In this document: piece by piece, positions 1 to 7,785 of the stretch
Position numbering within the stretch: the stretch's first letter is position 1
Layout of the letters: each line of letters begins with the position of its first letter
Source of the DNA: Nitrospirales bacterium
Lineage (GTDB): Bacteria > Nitrospirota > Nitrospiria > Nitrospirales > UBA8639
Assembly: GCA_013817135.1 (NCBI GenBank)
Contig: JACDDF010000042.1
Coordinates: 1-9,967 of the forward strand
Length of the DNA: 9,967 nt
Direction: 5' to 3'
Made by a program: the position numbers and the translations under genes
The notes under the pieces: model-generated
Seen by the model: the letters and a program-made list of their open reading frames with translations, nothing else
Databases searched by the model: none
What the model was told of the DNA's origin: nothing

Positions 1-816
1 TATATAATTTGCTCTACAAAAATACGGCATGCCTTCCCTGACAAGAACAGTTCTCTGTGAGGGAGCCAGTTCACATAATACTTCCAGAAGGTACAGACTA
101 TCTTCACACCACGCATCAATATTAACCGAACCGCTTAAGTTTTTGGCATGCCGACGAAAACTGGCCTTGACGGCCGTCACATCCACTCTCTGATATTTGG
201 CCATCACTTTCGCCGTTGCCACCACATCGAGATAATTATCGGTTTTAGAGTGAAACCCGCCAATCTCCCGAAGGCATTGAGTACGATATAACGTGCTGCA
301 CAAATACAAGGTCGTTCTCTTGGCAAACCAGTCCAGAAAAAATGAGTCAACTGAAGGCCCTTTAGCCTGATTTTGACATTCCCCAAGGACTTGTCCCTTC
401 TCATTAATTTCCCGGGCCCCAGTCAGCACCACCCCAATATCTGCGCAGGCCGGTATGGCATTGATACATGTTTCGAGAAAATCCGGGTCAATCAAATCAT
501 CATCAAACAAAAATACAAGAAATTCTCCCCGAGCCTGGGCTATGCAGAAGTTAAGATTATTTTTCAATCCGACATTTTCTGTTTGCTTAAAATATCTGAT
601 GCGAGTGTCATGAAAACTTTTCACCACCGATTCAGTATCATCCGGCGAACAATTATCGGACACAATAATTTCAATATTGTGATATGTTTGATCGAGGGCG
701 CTTTGGATGGCCTCTTTCAAATAAGAATCGGCTCGATTATAGGTAGGCATGGCTATCGAAACCATTGGGGCCGTAGGAGATGGCAATTCTATTCTGTTAT
801 CAGATCCTATTTTCAA
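1..816 (-). CDS. Family 2 glycosyltransferase, 3' end cut by window edge
   Basis: This is a GT-A fold glycosyltransferase that should move a sugar from a nucleotide-sugar donor to a growing glycan on the cytoplasmic side of the membrane. 272 codons are visible and the frame is open to base 1, so the C-terminus lies outside. Visible motifs: VSIAMPTYNRA at residues 19-29, the strand IEIIVSDNCSPDD at 48-60, and the metal-binding acidic cluster FDDD at 104-107 after GEFLVFL. Start: an in-frame TAA (817-819) directly precedes TTG at 814-816, which has GGATGAG five bases upstream. ATG at 763-765 is the alternative; it gives a protein beginning MVSIAMPTYN, but I see no ribosome binding site before it. 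The family is clear; donor and acceptor cannot be told from sequence. It is the last visible gene of the co-directional block, 279 bp after asnB. Confidence 0.88.
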   Translation of the reverse strand, partial: MKIGSDNRIELPSPTAPMVSIAMPTYNRADSYLKEAIQSALDQTYHNIEIIVSDNCSPDDTESVVKSFHDTRIRYFKQTENVGLKNNLNFCIAQARGEFLVFLFDDDLIDPDFLETCINAIPACADIGVVLTGAREINEKGQVLGECQNQAKGPSVDSFFLDWFAKRTTLYLCSTLYRTQCLREIGGFHSKTDNYLDVVATAKVMAKYQRVDVTAVKASFRRHAKNLSGSVNIDAWCEDSLYLLEVLCELAPSQRTVLVREGMPYFCRANYI

Positions 817-1095
817 TTACGCTCATCCAGTCAGATTTGTGAGAATGGCATAGCCCTTCGAATTTCACACTTGAATAAAATGGTGCAGGCGATGTGCCAA
901 GGGATCAACTTTAAAATTTTCTCCATTTCATGCTAAATTTCTATGGTTCACCACTCCAGCTCTATCGTTCATGGCAACTTCTGTTTCTCGCCGCGTGGAA
1001 AGACCTCCATGAAATCTATAACATTGAGGGCATACTTTTCCTTTCGCTCTTCATGTCTTTTCTCCCATCCCCAGACCGTCTATTCAATTTGACCT

Positions 1096-2940
1096 TCATG
1101 AATGATAATATTTATCCACCCACAAGGCCAAACTGAGGATGGGCCAGAGTCCCCAGGCATAATCCCGCTCACCGGCAAGGTGCAGGTTAAAGAGTTCCCG
1201 CAAAGCCTTTCTCTCAATTCCAAGTCCGAGAATTTCATCCCGTTTCATGAGAGTTTCCTCAACTCTTTCTCTAAGCGAGGTTCTCAGCCATGATCCCATC
1301 GGCACTTCGAAACCGCGTTTAGTCCGTGATTGAAATGTGGTATGCCGTCCTAAGGCGTGTCGCAAGGGCAATTTGCCAATACCCTGACTCAAGTTAAAGC
1401 ACTCACGCCAGTCAAGCTGTGCGGCCACGTTAATCACCTCCCGATCCAGAAGTGGTACTCGAACCTCAAGGGAATGATACATGCTCGCCCTGTCCACTTT
1501 CTTAAGGACATACGGTAAATGGCCCACAAATTCGCTCCAACGAGACCATTGTGCCACATTATTCAGTTCACCACAGGTGTAGCCAAATGGGGTAAAGTCC
1601 GATGGCCATGAAGGTAGCGAAGGCCATACCCGGTGCAACCAACTTTCCGGGAGATGGGTTAACTTTGCACGATGATATTCTCCGAGTGAACAACCTGAAA
1701 GGTCAGGGCTGTAGTCTTGCAGCCCTGCTATTTTTTTGATCCCTTTTCGTACCAGACGCCACAAAAATGGTTGCCTGAAATATTTCGCCGTCTGAATTAA
1801 GGAACCAAACCGCGGATAGCCCCAAAACAATTCATCACCTCCATCACCGGAAAGCATGACTTTAAAATCCTGGCTGGCTAGGTGCGACACCATCATGGTT
1901 GGGAATATGGAGTAATCTCCAAAGGGTTCACCACATGCATCAATGACCTGATAGACCAAATTAAGAGCCGTATCAGGGTTCACCCGTTCAATCACGTGCT
2001 CAACTCCCAGCTCACGTGCATATCGCATGGCATCACTCGATTCATCCGTCGCTTCTTCACCCGTCCCAATGGTAAAGGTTCGTATGGTATTCGTGCCTGC
2101 TGATATCATATTCGCCACAACCAGCGGCGAATCAATCCCACCCGAGAGAAAGGCTCCTACCGGCACATCACTGATCAATTGCCGTTTAACCGCCTCTGCT
2201 ATCACAGTGTCAACGGCCTCGAGGGCCTCTTCCCCTTTCAAGGAAGGCATTTCACATCGGGGCAAATTAAAATATCGTCCCTGTTGTATATGTCCCGTTC
2301 CTGTGAATTGGATCCACGTGCCAGGTTCAAGCATGTGAGTATTTTGCAGAAGGGCGTAGGGCGCAGGAATATAGGCCAAACGAAGATACAGACCCAGTGC
2401 TTCCTGTGACACGCTCAGATTCCGACTAAAAGGGTGTGCCAGCAATTGATTGTATTGGGAAGCAAATACGACGCCTTTGGAATGCGTTAAATAATAGAGT
2501 GGTTTAATTCCCGCATGGTCGCGTGCGAGCAGCAACCGCTTCTCTGCCTTATCATAAAAACCCAACGCGAACATCCCATTAAAAGCATCTAACGCCTCAA
2601 TACCCCACTCGATGAGGGCATACAACACCACCTCGGTGTCACTATTGGAACGAAACTGCACCCCCTGGTTTTCTAAGCGTTTTCGCAAATCCTGATAGTT
2701 GTAAACCTCGCCATTAAAGACCAGCACAAAACGCCCGTTGCACGCGGTCATTGGCTGATGCCCATTACGGCTCAGGTCGATAATGGCCAATCGGCGGAAC
2801 ACCATGGTGCAACGCTCTTCATCTGACCAGATCCCTTCGTCATCCGGCCCTCTACGAGCCATCATCGAGCTGATTTTATCCCAATCCACCTTAGGCGCGG
2901 TTGCGTTGTGAAATATTAATTCTCCAGCTATTCCGCACAT
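1096..2940 (-). CDS. asnB: Asparagine synthase (glutamine-hydrolysing) family amidotransferase
   Basis: The 614-residue protein has the full AsnB architecture. An N-terminal class II glutaminase domain uses Cys2 (MCGIAGE) as nucleophile, with RRGPDDEG at 29-36 and FNGEVYN at 75-81. A C-terminal synthetase domain has the PP-loop ATP-pyrophosphatase motif SGGIDS at 266-271, SGDGGDE at 364-370, and the region around KKVDRASM (480-487) with RVPLLD (494-499). It should hydrolyse glutamine and pass ammonia to an adenylated carboxylate. The length is normal for the family and no key residue is missing. The family reaction is aspartate to asparagine, but members in O-antigen clusters are also proposed to amidate uronic acids (WbpS type). 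Its place in a glycan locus makes that plausible but not shown. A Shine-Dalgarno-like GAGGTG (2950-2955) lies nine bases before the ATG. The phosphotransferase gene ends 80 bp upstream, so co-transcription is likely. Confidence 0.95.
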   Translation of the reverse strand: MCGIAGELIFHNATAPKVDWDKISSMMARRGPDDEGIWSDEERCTMVFRRLAIIDLSRNGHQPMTACNGRFVLVFNGEVYNYQDLRKRLENQGVQFRSNSDTEVVLYALIEWGIEALDAFNGMFALGFYDKAEKRLLLARDHAGIKPLYYLTHSKGVVFASQYNQLLAHPFSRNLSVSQEALGLYLRLAYIPAPYALLQNTHMLEPGTWIQFTGTGHIQQGRYFNLPRCEMPSLKGEEALEAVDTVIAEAVKRQLISDVPVGAFLSGGIDSPLVVANMISAGTNTIRTFTIGTGEEATDESSDAMRYARELGVEHVIERVNPDTALNLVYQVIDACGEPFGDYSIFPTMMVSHLASQDFKVMLSGDGGDELFWGYPRFGSLIQTAKYFRQPFLWRLVRKGIKKIAGLQDYSPDLSGCSLGEYHRAKLTHLPESWLHRVWPSLPSWPSDFTPFGYTCGELNNVAQWSRWSEFVGHLPYVLKKVDRASMYHSLEVRVPLLDREVINVAAQLDWRECFNLSQGIGKLPLRHALGRHTTFQSRTKRGFEVPMGSWLRTSLRERVEETLMKRDEILGLGIERKALRELFNLHLAGERDYAWGLWPILSLALWVDKYYHS

Positions 2941-2949
2941 GTCCTATAG

Positions 2950-2958
2950 CACCTCTCC
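2950..2958 (-). promoter_or_regulatory. Ribosome binding site of asnB
   Basis: GGAGAGGTG on the minus strand sits nine bases before the ATG at 2938-2940. It supports that start, as does the MCGIAG N-terminus, in which Cys2 must become the mature first residue. Confidence 0.6.
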
Positions 2959-3020
2959 AGGAACCAGATTTTGATAAATGAATATTCGCAATTAAACTCA
3001 GATGTGTAGAGGAGACTTCC

Positions 3021-4271
3021 TCAATTTGATTCGTCCTTTTGGGAGAAGAATTCTTCGTAGCGGATGAACGCATTGGTATAATTTCCAAGATATTTCATGA
3101 TAGGTAAATTTTTATCCGTCCTTGCACGATCTACCAATCGGCAAATCATCTCAATATAAAAAGTCCAACGGTAGAATTTTTCTAACGTTAGCAGGCTACG
3201 TGAAATTTCGAAGGTGTGCTGAGCCAATTCGGATATACACATCGGCAAGCCTCCTTCGATCTCTGCAACCAACACATTCACAGGCACTTCCCTCAATGAA
3301 ACTTGGTTAAAGAAATAACTGTAAAAATCGAATAATACGCTCCGATATCCGGCACCTTCCCAATCAATAATTTTCATACCACGTTTGGTGTTCAACATAT
3401 TTGCCGGGACCAAATCTCCGTGGGTAAATACCAAAAAAATCTGATGATCGCCTTCACGCCGGAACTGGCCAACTATCCAGTCCACAAAGTTGGCCGTTAT
3501 TTTAAACTCTTGCACGGTTGATTCCTGCGTTGCCAATCGGCTGTCAGGGAGGATTTTTGTCATGTCGGCCAGATACGTAACCGCATTTATGGATTTTGGC
3601 TCCTGGAACAGGATCAACGTCTTTAATCGCTGAAGGACATGATCATGAAACTTGGGCAATACGATCTCCGAATCCATTAGGGTTTTTGTATATGAAGCGT
3701 CCAGGGATCCCTGTAACAGTTCTTCTTCATACCATCGTTCCCCCCCGTTCCATTTTCTTAGAGAAGGAGCAAAATCAAATTTCGAGATTTGTTGCAATAG
3801 ATCAATTTCTTCCTGGATGACAGAAGGGTCAATATCCTGATCAAACACTTTTATGACGGAATTTCTGTAAAAATCAAATATTTTGTAGCCTTTATGCACA
3901 TGGAGACATACTTGGCCATAGCGCGGCAATTCAACGACTTCGTCGCCTGTACCTCTGTGGTATTTATAGATTATAAAAACAATGAGAATTCTTAGATTAC
4001 TTCTAATAAGTCCTAAGTAGCTTCTCATTTGCCTTACAAACGCCTTTGGCGAAAAATCCATATCCTGTTCTGGCCTGACAACAGGGCTGAGCGAGTTTTT
4101 CTTGAAGAATAACACCCATGCTAAGACAAGAATATTTTGTTGTAAGCAAAAATAGTGTTTCTCCACGTTTGGCATTTTTATATATTGATATACTACCGAC
4201 TGATGCGACTTCATCTCTCCATTTCCCCAGTATTTCTTTGGTGTTATTTGAGATGCGAGGGATGAGTTCAT
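3021..4271 (-). CDS. APH/choline-kinase-like phosphotransferase, start uncertain
   Basis: This is a predicted small-molecule or glycan kinase of the aminoglycoside phosphotransferase fold. The 416-residue reading shows the catalytic loop THGDLVPANML at 283-293, with Asp286 as likely base and Asn291 as metal ligand. The metal-binding IIDWEGAG follows at 301-308 (Asp303). SVIKVFDQD at 138-146 could be the ATP-lysine strand, and the acidic helix near EEIDLL (154-159) could supply its partner. These are the hallmarks of the APH/LicA group. The first 70 residues look unlike the rest, and the ATG at 4271 lacks a good ribosome binding site. Residue 71 (MDFSPK, ATG at 4059-4061) or residue 20 (ATG at 4212-4214) may be the true start. 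Neighbours are wzt upstream and asnB downstream. A role in adding phosphate to the glycan is inference; the substrate is unknown. Confidence 0.8.
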   Translation of the reverse strand: MNSSLASQITPKKYWGNGEMKSHQSVVYQYIKMPNVEKHYFCLQQNILVLAWVLFFKKNSLSPVVRPEQDMDFSPKAFVRQMRSYLGLIRSNLRILIVFIIYKYHRGTGDEVVELPRYGQVCLHVHKGYKIFDFYRNSVIKVFDQDIDPSVIQEEIDLLQQISKFDFAPSLRKWNGGERWYEEELLQGSLDASYTKTLMDSEIVLPKFHDHVLQRLKTLILFQEPKSINAVTYLADMTKILPDSRLATQESTVQEFKITANFVDWIVGQFRREGDHQIFLVFTHGDLVPANMLNTKRGMKIIDWEGAGYRSVLFDFYSYFFNQVSLREVPVNVLVAEIEGGLPMCISELAQHTFEISRSLLTLEKFYRWTFYIEMICRLVDRARTDKNLPIMKYLGNYTNAFIRYEEFFSQKDESN

Positions 4272-4664
4272 GTAGAGGCCCCAATCACCCGAGCATGCGC
4301 AAGCTTTATCCGGCTCATCATTCTGGTGATTGCAAATAGCAGGACAACAAATCGAGGGAATCCAGTCAGGCTTATTATTAGAATGTTAAGAGCTGGATTG
4401 AACCTATTGGCTTAAATGAATGAACCTGGTTGTCCCACGCAAGGACATGACACAGAACAATCAAATCAAAGAGGGAAACTTGCCCACAATCCTTACCTGC
4501 AAAAACCGCTCACACAGAAACCACAAAAACAATCATTAGATATAGAAATAAATATTCTCGGGAAACTGAAAAGACAAGACGCCTATACAAACGACCACGC
4601 TCAACAGCACCAAATCTGCGACTTTGGGCACAAATGGATGAAAATCCGGCAGTTCGTTGCTCCC
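4272..4664. other. 393 bp without an intact gene, between wzt and the kinase gene
   Basis: I find no convincing intact gene, tRNA or clear terminator here. On the minus strand a hydrophobic 47-codon open stretch (4271-4411) contains LIISLTGF and RFVVLLFAIT and ends in a TGA that overlaps the ATG of the next gene as ATGA. It has no good start: TAA lies just upstream, and the first ATG leaves only 17 residues. Directly after the wzt stop, the same frame stays open for about 42 codons (roughly 4540-4664). These could be eroded coding remnants or chance. A small inverted repeat, TGTCC-N7-GGACA, lies at 4431-4447. Confidence 0.4.
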
Positions 4665-6008
4665 CTACCAGATTTTTTCTACCTGTGCCTCTTTTGGATT
4701 AAATTGGGTTTCCCATTTCAGGAGAGGCCTGACCACTCCCGAGATATTTCCGGTGGAATCACCACGAGCTCCATTTCCATCCATGCTGTCAATCACATGG
4801 AAGGCGACTGCATCATTCACCCCCACTCGCTTAATTGATGGATTTTCAGTCCGTATAGTTGGTCCAATAAAATATCTGCCCTCTGATAGCATATTCCCAG
4901 GGATCACGGACTTACTCACGTAACGCCCTAATGGGCGTGGCCTTTTGACCCATGCGGAATCATTATCAATGGACATAAACGCTTCTATCCCCTCTTCATT
5001 AAATACATGGAAATAGATTCGAAACTCATGTCCTGGCTGAAGTACCTCATATTCTATTTCGATTTGAAGTGGTTCACTGATGTCCACCGTTTCCGATACG
5101 TAGCCATTATTGGCTCTGACTCTTATCCCACACAATCGTACGGCTTCATCCCCAGGAGCCTCCTTGAGGTCTCCCCATCGACGCTCAGCTTGGGCACCTG
5201 TTTCGGAGTTGAGATACACGCAGATTACTTCATGTGTCGGACCATCTACCTGCACCTTTCCCCCATTTAACAGAATACTCCGACTACATAGCCTGGTGAC
5301 GGCCGGTAGAATGTGTGAAACAAATAAGACGGTGCGCCCCTGTTGCCCAACATCCTTCATTTTGTTTAAGCATTTTTTTTGAAATTGTGCATCACCGACG
5401 GCAAGCACTTCGTCGATGACCAGAATTTCAGGCTCCAGATGAGCCGCAACGGCAAAGGCTAGTCGCACTTTCATTCCACTTGAATATCGTTTGACGGGAG
5501 TATCAATGAATTTTTCCACACCGGAAAAGTCCACAATTTCGTCAAATTTACGTTCTATCTCCTTTTTTCTCATTCCTAAGATTGTGCCGTTCAGATACAC
5601 ATTTTCTCTGCCAGTGAGCTCAGGATGGAAGCCGGTTCCAACTTCAAGAAGGCTTGAGATTCTTCCACGGATGGTGACAGACCCGCCCGTTGGGATCGTA
5701 ATTTTCGAAAGGATTTTAAGAAGTGTCGATTTTCCTGCCCCGTTAATACCAATGATGCCTACCACTTCCCCTTTTTTAACCTCAAAGGAGACATCTTCCA
5801 ATGCCCAGATCACATCAGAGCGATTCTCTCCTTGTTCTGGACGTAGATCATCAAATTGATAAAGCGATCGGTACTTACGATAATTTTGAAGGGGATTTTT
5901 TAAGAAATGAAGCACAGATGCCCCGAGGCTATCATGCATGTTTTCCTTTAATCCGATACGATAACACTTGCTGATATTTTCTACTTTTATAGCTAAATCA
6001 TTATTCAT
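4665..6008 (-). CDS. wzt: ABC transporter ATPase for polysaccharide export, with Wzt C-terminal domain
   Basis: This is the nucleotide-binding subunit of an O-antigen/teichoic-acid type exporter; ATP hydrolysis drives glycan transfer through the Wzm channel. In the ATPase domain (about 1-270) I see Walker [10 protein letters not shown] at 87-95, [12 protein letters not shown] at 125-136 typical of the Wzt/TagH branch, signature YSSGM at 175-179, Walker B ILVIDE at 195-200 with catalytic Glu200, the D-loop VGD (204-206), and the switch His232. Residues about 285-435 match a Wzt C-terminal beta-sandwich domain, including the conserved stretch [20 protein letters not shown] (361-380) and the ending VVRPLLKWE (425-433). 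The 447-residue length fits a two-domain Wzt. In E. coli O8/O9a this extra domain binds the capped chain end. wzm ends 29 bp upstream, and AGGGAA lies six bases before the ATG, so the pair is one transcription unit. Confidence 0.95.
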   Translation of the reverse strand: MNNDLAIKVENISKCYRIGLKENMHDSLGASVLHFLKNPLQNYRKYRSLYQFDDLRPEQGENRSDVIWALEDVSFEVKKGEVVGIIGINGAGKSTLLKILSKITIPTGGSVTIRGRISSLLEVGTGFHPELTGRENVYLNGTILGMRKKEIERKFDEIVDFSGVEKFIDTPVKRYSSGMKVRLAFAVAAHLEPEILVIDEVLAVGDAQFQKKCLNKMKDVGQQGRTVLFVSHILPAVTRLCSRSILLNGGKVQVDGPTHEVICVYLNSETGAQAERRWGDLKEAPGDEAVRLCGIRVRANNGYVSETVDISEPLQIEIEYEVLQPGHEFRIYFHVFNEEGIEAFMSIDNDSAWVKRPRPLGRYVSKSVIPGNMLSEGRYFIGPTIRTENPSIKRVGVNDAVAFHVIDSMDGNGARGDSTGNISGVVRPLLKWETQFNPKEAQVEKIW

Positions 6009-6014
6009 GGCATG

Positions 6015-6020
6015 TTCCCT
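6015..6020 (-). promoter_or_regulatory. Ribosome binding site of wzt
   Basis: AGGGAA on the minus strand lies six bases before the wzt ATG (6006-6008), inside the 29 bp wzm-wzt gap. It supports the chosen start and translation from a shared message. Confidence 0.6.
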
Positions 6021-6037
6021 AAAATCACCTTTTTCAC

Positions 6038-6886
6038 TTAAATGACATCTACAATAATCCGTTCCATCCGTTTAAAATACACTGTTCCACTTATAACTAA
6101 CATGGCCGCCGTCACCATTCCAGGCCAGATGTGCAGCCAGGGGATTGGAAATCCAAGCAAACAGGCTCTAAACCCCTCAATCACTCCTACAATGGGATTC
6201 AGCGAATAGAGGAAGCGATATTGTTCGGGTATGGATGAAGCCGAATAGACGATTGGAGCGCTGAACATGAGCATTTGAATAAAAAGCGGCATCGCCTGCC
6301 TTACATCCCGAAACCGAATAGCCAGAGTAGCCAACCATGTCCCTATACCCAAAGGGATGGATACCATCATAACCAAGAACAATGGGAAGAAGAACAAGTT
6401 CGATGTGAGGGACACACGATAGTACAGCATGATGCACACGATAATGAACATTGAAATTCCGAAATCAACCAGCTTGGCCAGCACCGGAGTAATGGGGAAT
6501 ATTAATCGAGGAAAATAAATCTTCCCAAGCATACTCGATCCCTGAATCAGACTTTGACTAGACTGTACCGTCGCCAGGGAGATATAGGTCCACGGGATAA
6601 GCGCGACACTGGAAAAAAGAAGATAGGGAATACCATCTGTCGATACTTTGGCAACGTTTCCGAAAATAATCGTGAAAATAACGATCTGAACGAGGGGCTG
6701 GAGAATGGCCCACATAAATCCCAAAATCGTTTGGGCATATAATGTTTTAATATCACGCCACACCAGAAAATAAAACAGGTCTCGATAGTCTTTCAACTCT
6801 TGAAAACCTGTCATGGTCCAACCGGATTTTGGTGGAATGACGGTTAAAGAATTTTCGCTTAATGTCGTGCCAAACCTATTGTTCAT
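6038..6886 (-). CDS. wzm: ABC-2 type polysaccharide export permease
   Basis: This is the membrane channel subunit that pairs with Wzt to carry lipid-linked glycan across the inner membrane. It has 282 residues, close to the usual 260-290 for Wzm/TagG. A cytoplasmic N-terminus with the amphipathic stretch [13 protein letters not shown] (41-53) precedes about six membrane segments, roughly 55-76, 87-107, 130-153, 165-188, 199-215 and 255-272. Family marks include [11 protein letters not shown] (55-65), the loop RFRDVRQ (191-197), and [14 protein letters not shown] (227-240). The ATG has AGAAAGGG (6893-6900) six bases upstream. It follows a 0.9 kb gene-poor stretch, so wzm may head its own transcript with wzt. 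I could not identify a promoter by eye. Confidence 0.95.
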   Translation of the reverse strand: MNNRFGTTLSENSLTVIPPKSGWTMTGFQELKDYRDLFYFLVWRDIKTLYAQTILGFMWAILQPLVQIVIFTIIFGNVAKVSTDGIPYLLFSSVALIPWTYISLATVQSSQSLIQGSSMLGKIYFPRLIFPITPVLAKLVDFGISMFIIVCIMLYYRVSLTSNLFFFPLFLVMMVSIPLGIGTWLATLAIRFRDVRQAMPLFIQMLMFSAPIVYSASSIPEQYRFLYSLNPIVGVIEGFRACLLGFPIPWLHIWPGMVTAAMLVISGTVYFKRMERIIVDVI

Positions 6887-6892
6887 AAATTG

Positions 6893-6900
6893 CCCTTTCT
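6893..6900 (-). promoter_or_regulatory. Ribosome binding site of wzm
   Basis: AGAAAGGG on the minus strand lies six bases before the wzm ATG (6884-6886) and fixes that start. Confidence 0.6.
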
Positions 6901-6956
6901 AACCTGTCACACCCATTTCAAAAATTAAGTCGAAGTAATAAGCCGAAGGCATCGAA

Positions 6957-6988
6957 TTCCCAAATGGGAAGGCGATCGATTCTCGATC
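6957..6988. repeat. Two adjacent inverted repeats upstream of wzm
   Basis: TTCCCA-AA-TGGGAA (6957-6970) and GATCGA-TTC-TCGATC (6974-6988) are both perfect six-base inverted repeats, only three bases apart. They lie 71-102 bases before the wzm start codon. Short spacers suit protein-binding operators better than RNA hairpins. No U-run follows on the minus strand, so this is not a normal terminator. The symmetry is directly visible; the function is unknown. Confidence 0.45.
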
Positions 6989-7785
6989 AAACACTACTGC
7001 GTCTATTCAGACAGCCTCTCAATTTGAACTCACCCTCGCATTCACTCTAAGCAGAAACCCGTTCTAGGACAGAGAGCAAGGTTGGATACCGAAACGCCAT
7101 TCGTCAGAATGAGCACCTTCGGTCCATGCCAGCCAAAGCCTTCAATGAGGTAACCCTTTCTCAGGTCATATGAAACATTTACAATCAGCCGCTGCCAGAT
7201 GTCCAAGTGGTAGTCATATTACTTTCTTTTGGCCCTATAGATCCCAAAAATGTGTTCTGTAGGACACCTTCAGGCAAACCCTACATTTCGATCCTTTCAT
7301 TTTGGAACTTCCATATATTTGAGAAGTTACGAATGACTCACTCAGTGATAAAACCCTCGGGCTGAAATATAGTAGGGTTAGCAAATAATTTCTCCCAATT
7401 TTCTGCACCAGCGCCGTGGGACTATCTTCTTTTATATATCGTCACGAAATGTTCCTAGCCTTAGGCTTTTAAAATTTCCCCTTAAAATCTCTGCAACCGG
7501 TATGACTGACGTTCCCTATAAATCTTCAGCCAAGAGATTTAGGTACGCTTCAATTCCAGCCACTCCTATCACAAACACTTTTGAATACCCTATCCATTAT
7601 TAGGGTCCGACAATAGAGGGGCAGCTTGACAGGGCTCGTTCAACAAAGGATGAGCAATTGTCACTTATCCCTGCGGTACTTGAATAATGGTTTGAGATAA
7701 AAGATTGAGGATGGTTTAGCCGAATCCAAAAACAATTGGGGCGTTTTATGTGAAATTTTCCGACGGGCTTCTACCGATAACAAAA

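Larger units (their letters stand above)
6887..7785. other. 899 bp without an intact gene; possible decayed gene
   Basis: No complete gene, tRNA or clear terminator is visible. On the minus strand a single frame holds open runs of 56 codons (7603-7770), 26 (7519-7596), 27 (7435-7515) and 58 (7045-7218), separated by stops. A second frame carries fragments between about 7170 and 7420. The 58-codon run reads protein-like (for example DIWQRLIVNV and GWHGPKVLILTNG) and favours G or C at third positions, but no start fits and I recognise no family. Runs of this size can also arise by chance. The stretch also has the inverted repeats at 6957-6988, a near-palindrome TCACTCAGTGA at 7338-7348, and AACCCT/AGGGTT arms at 7352-7379. 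A promoter for wzm-wzt would be expected here, but none is convincing. Confidence 0.35.

Noticed and set aside
204..404. Minus-strand open frame of 66 codons
   Set aside because: An out-of-frame reading of the glycosyltransferase; the true frame stays open through the whole stretch with better motifs.
373..936. Plus-strand open frame of 187 codons
   Set aside because: Mostly opposite the glycosyltransferase, whose minus-strand frame carries clear GT2 motifs; the plus-strand peptide has no recognisable domain.
930..1136. Plus-strand open frame of 68 codons in the gap after asnB
   Set aside because: No ribosome binding site or family seen, and it runs into the asnB 3' end; isolated from the all-minus gene order.
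4003..4284. Minus-strand 93-codon frame overlapping the kinase N-terminus, from a TTG
   Set aside because: No family recognised and it covers the start of the kinase frame. It could be a remnant, but evidence is too thin to call it a gene.
4416..4838. Plus-strand open frame of 140 codons across the end of wzt
   Set aside because: Low-complexity, polar N-terminal half, no domain, and it is opposite the Wzt C-terminal domain, which is certain.
7455..7470. AGCCTTAGGCT near-palindrome followed by T-rich sequence, as a terminator
   Set aside because: The stem has no real loop and the T-run is short; it lies far from the end of the propeller gene.
7626..7631. Perfect TTGACA on the plus strand
   Set aside because: No -10-like hexamer at 16-18 bases and no plus-strand gene downstream.
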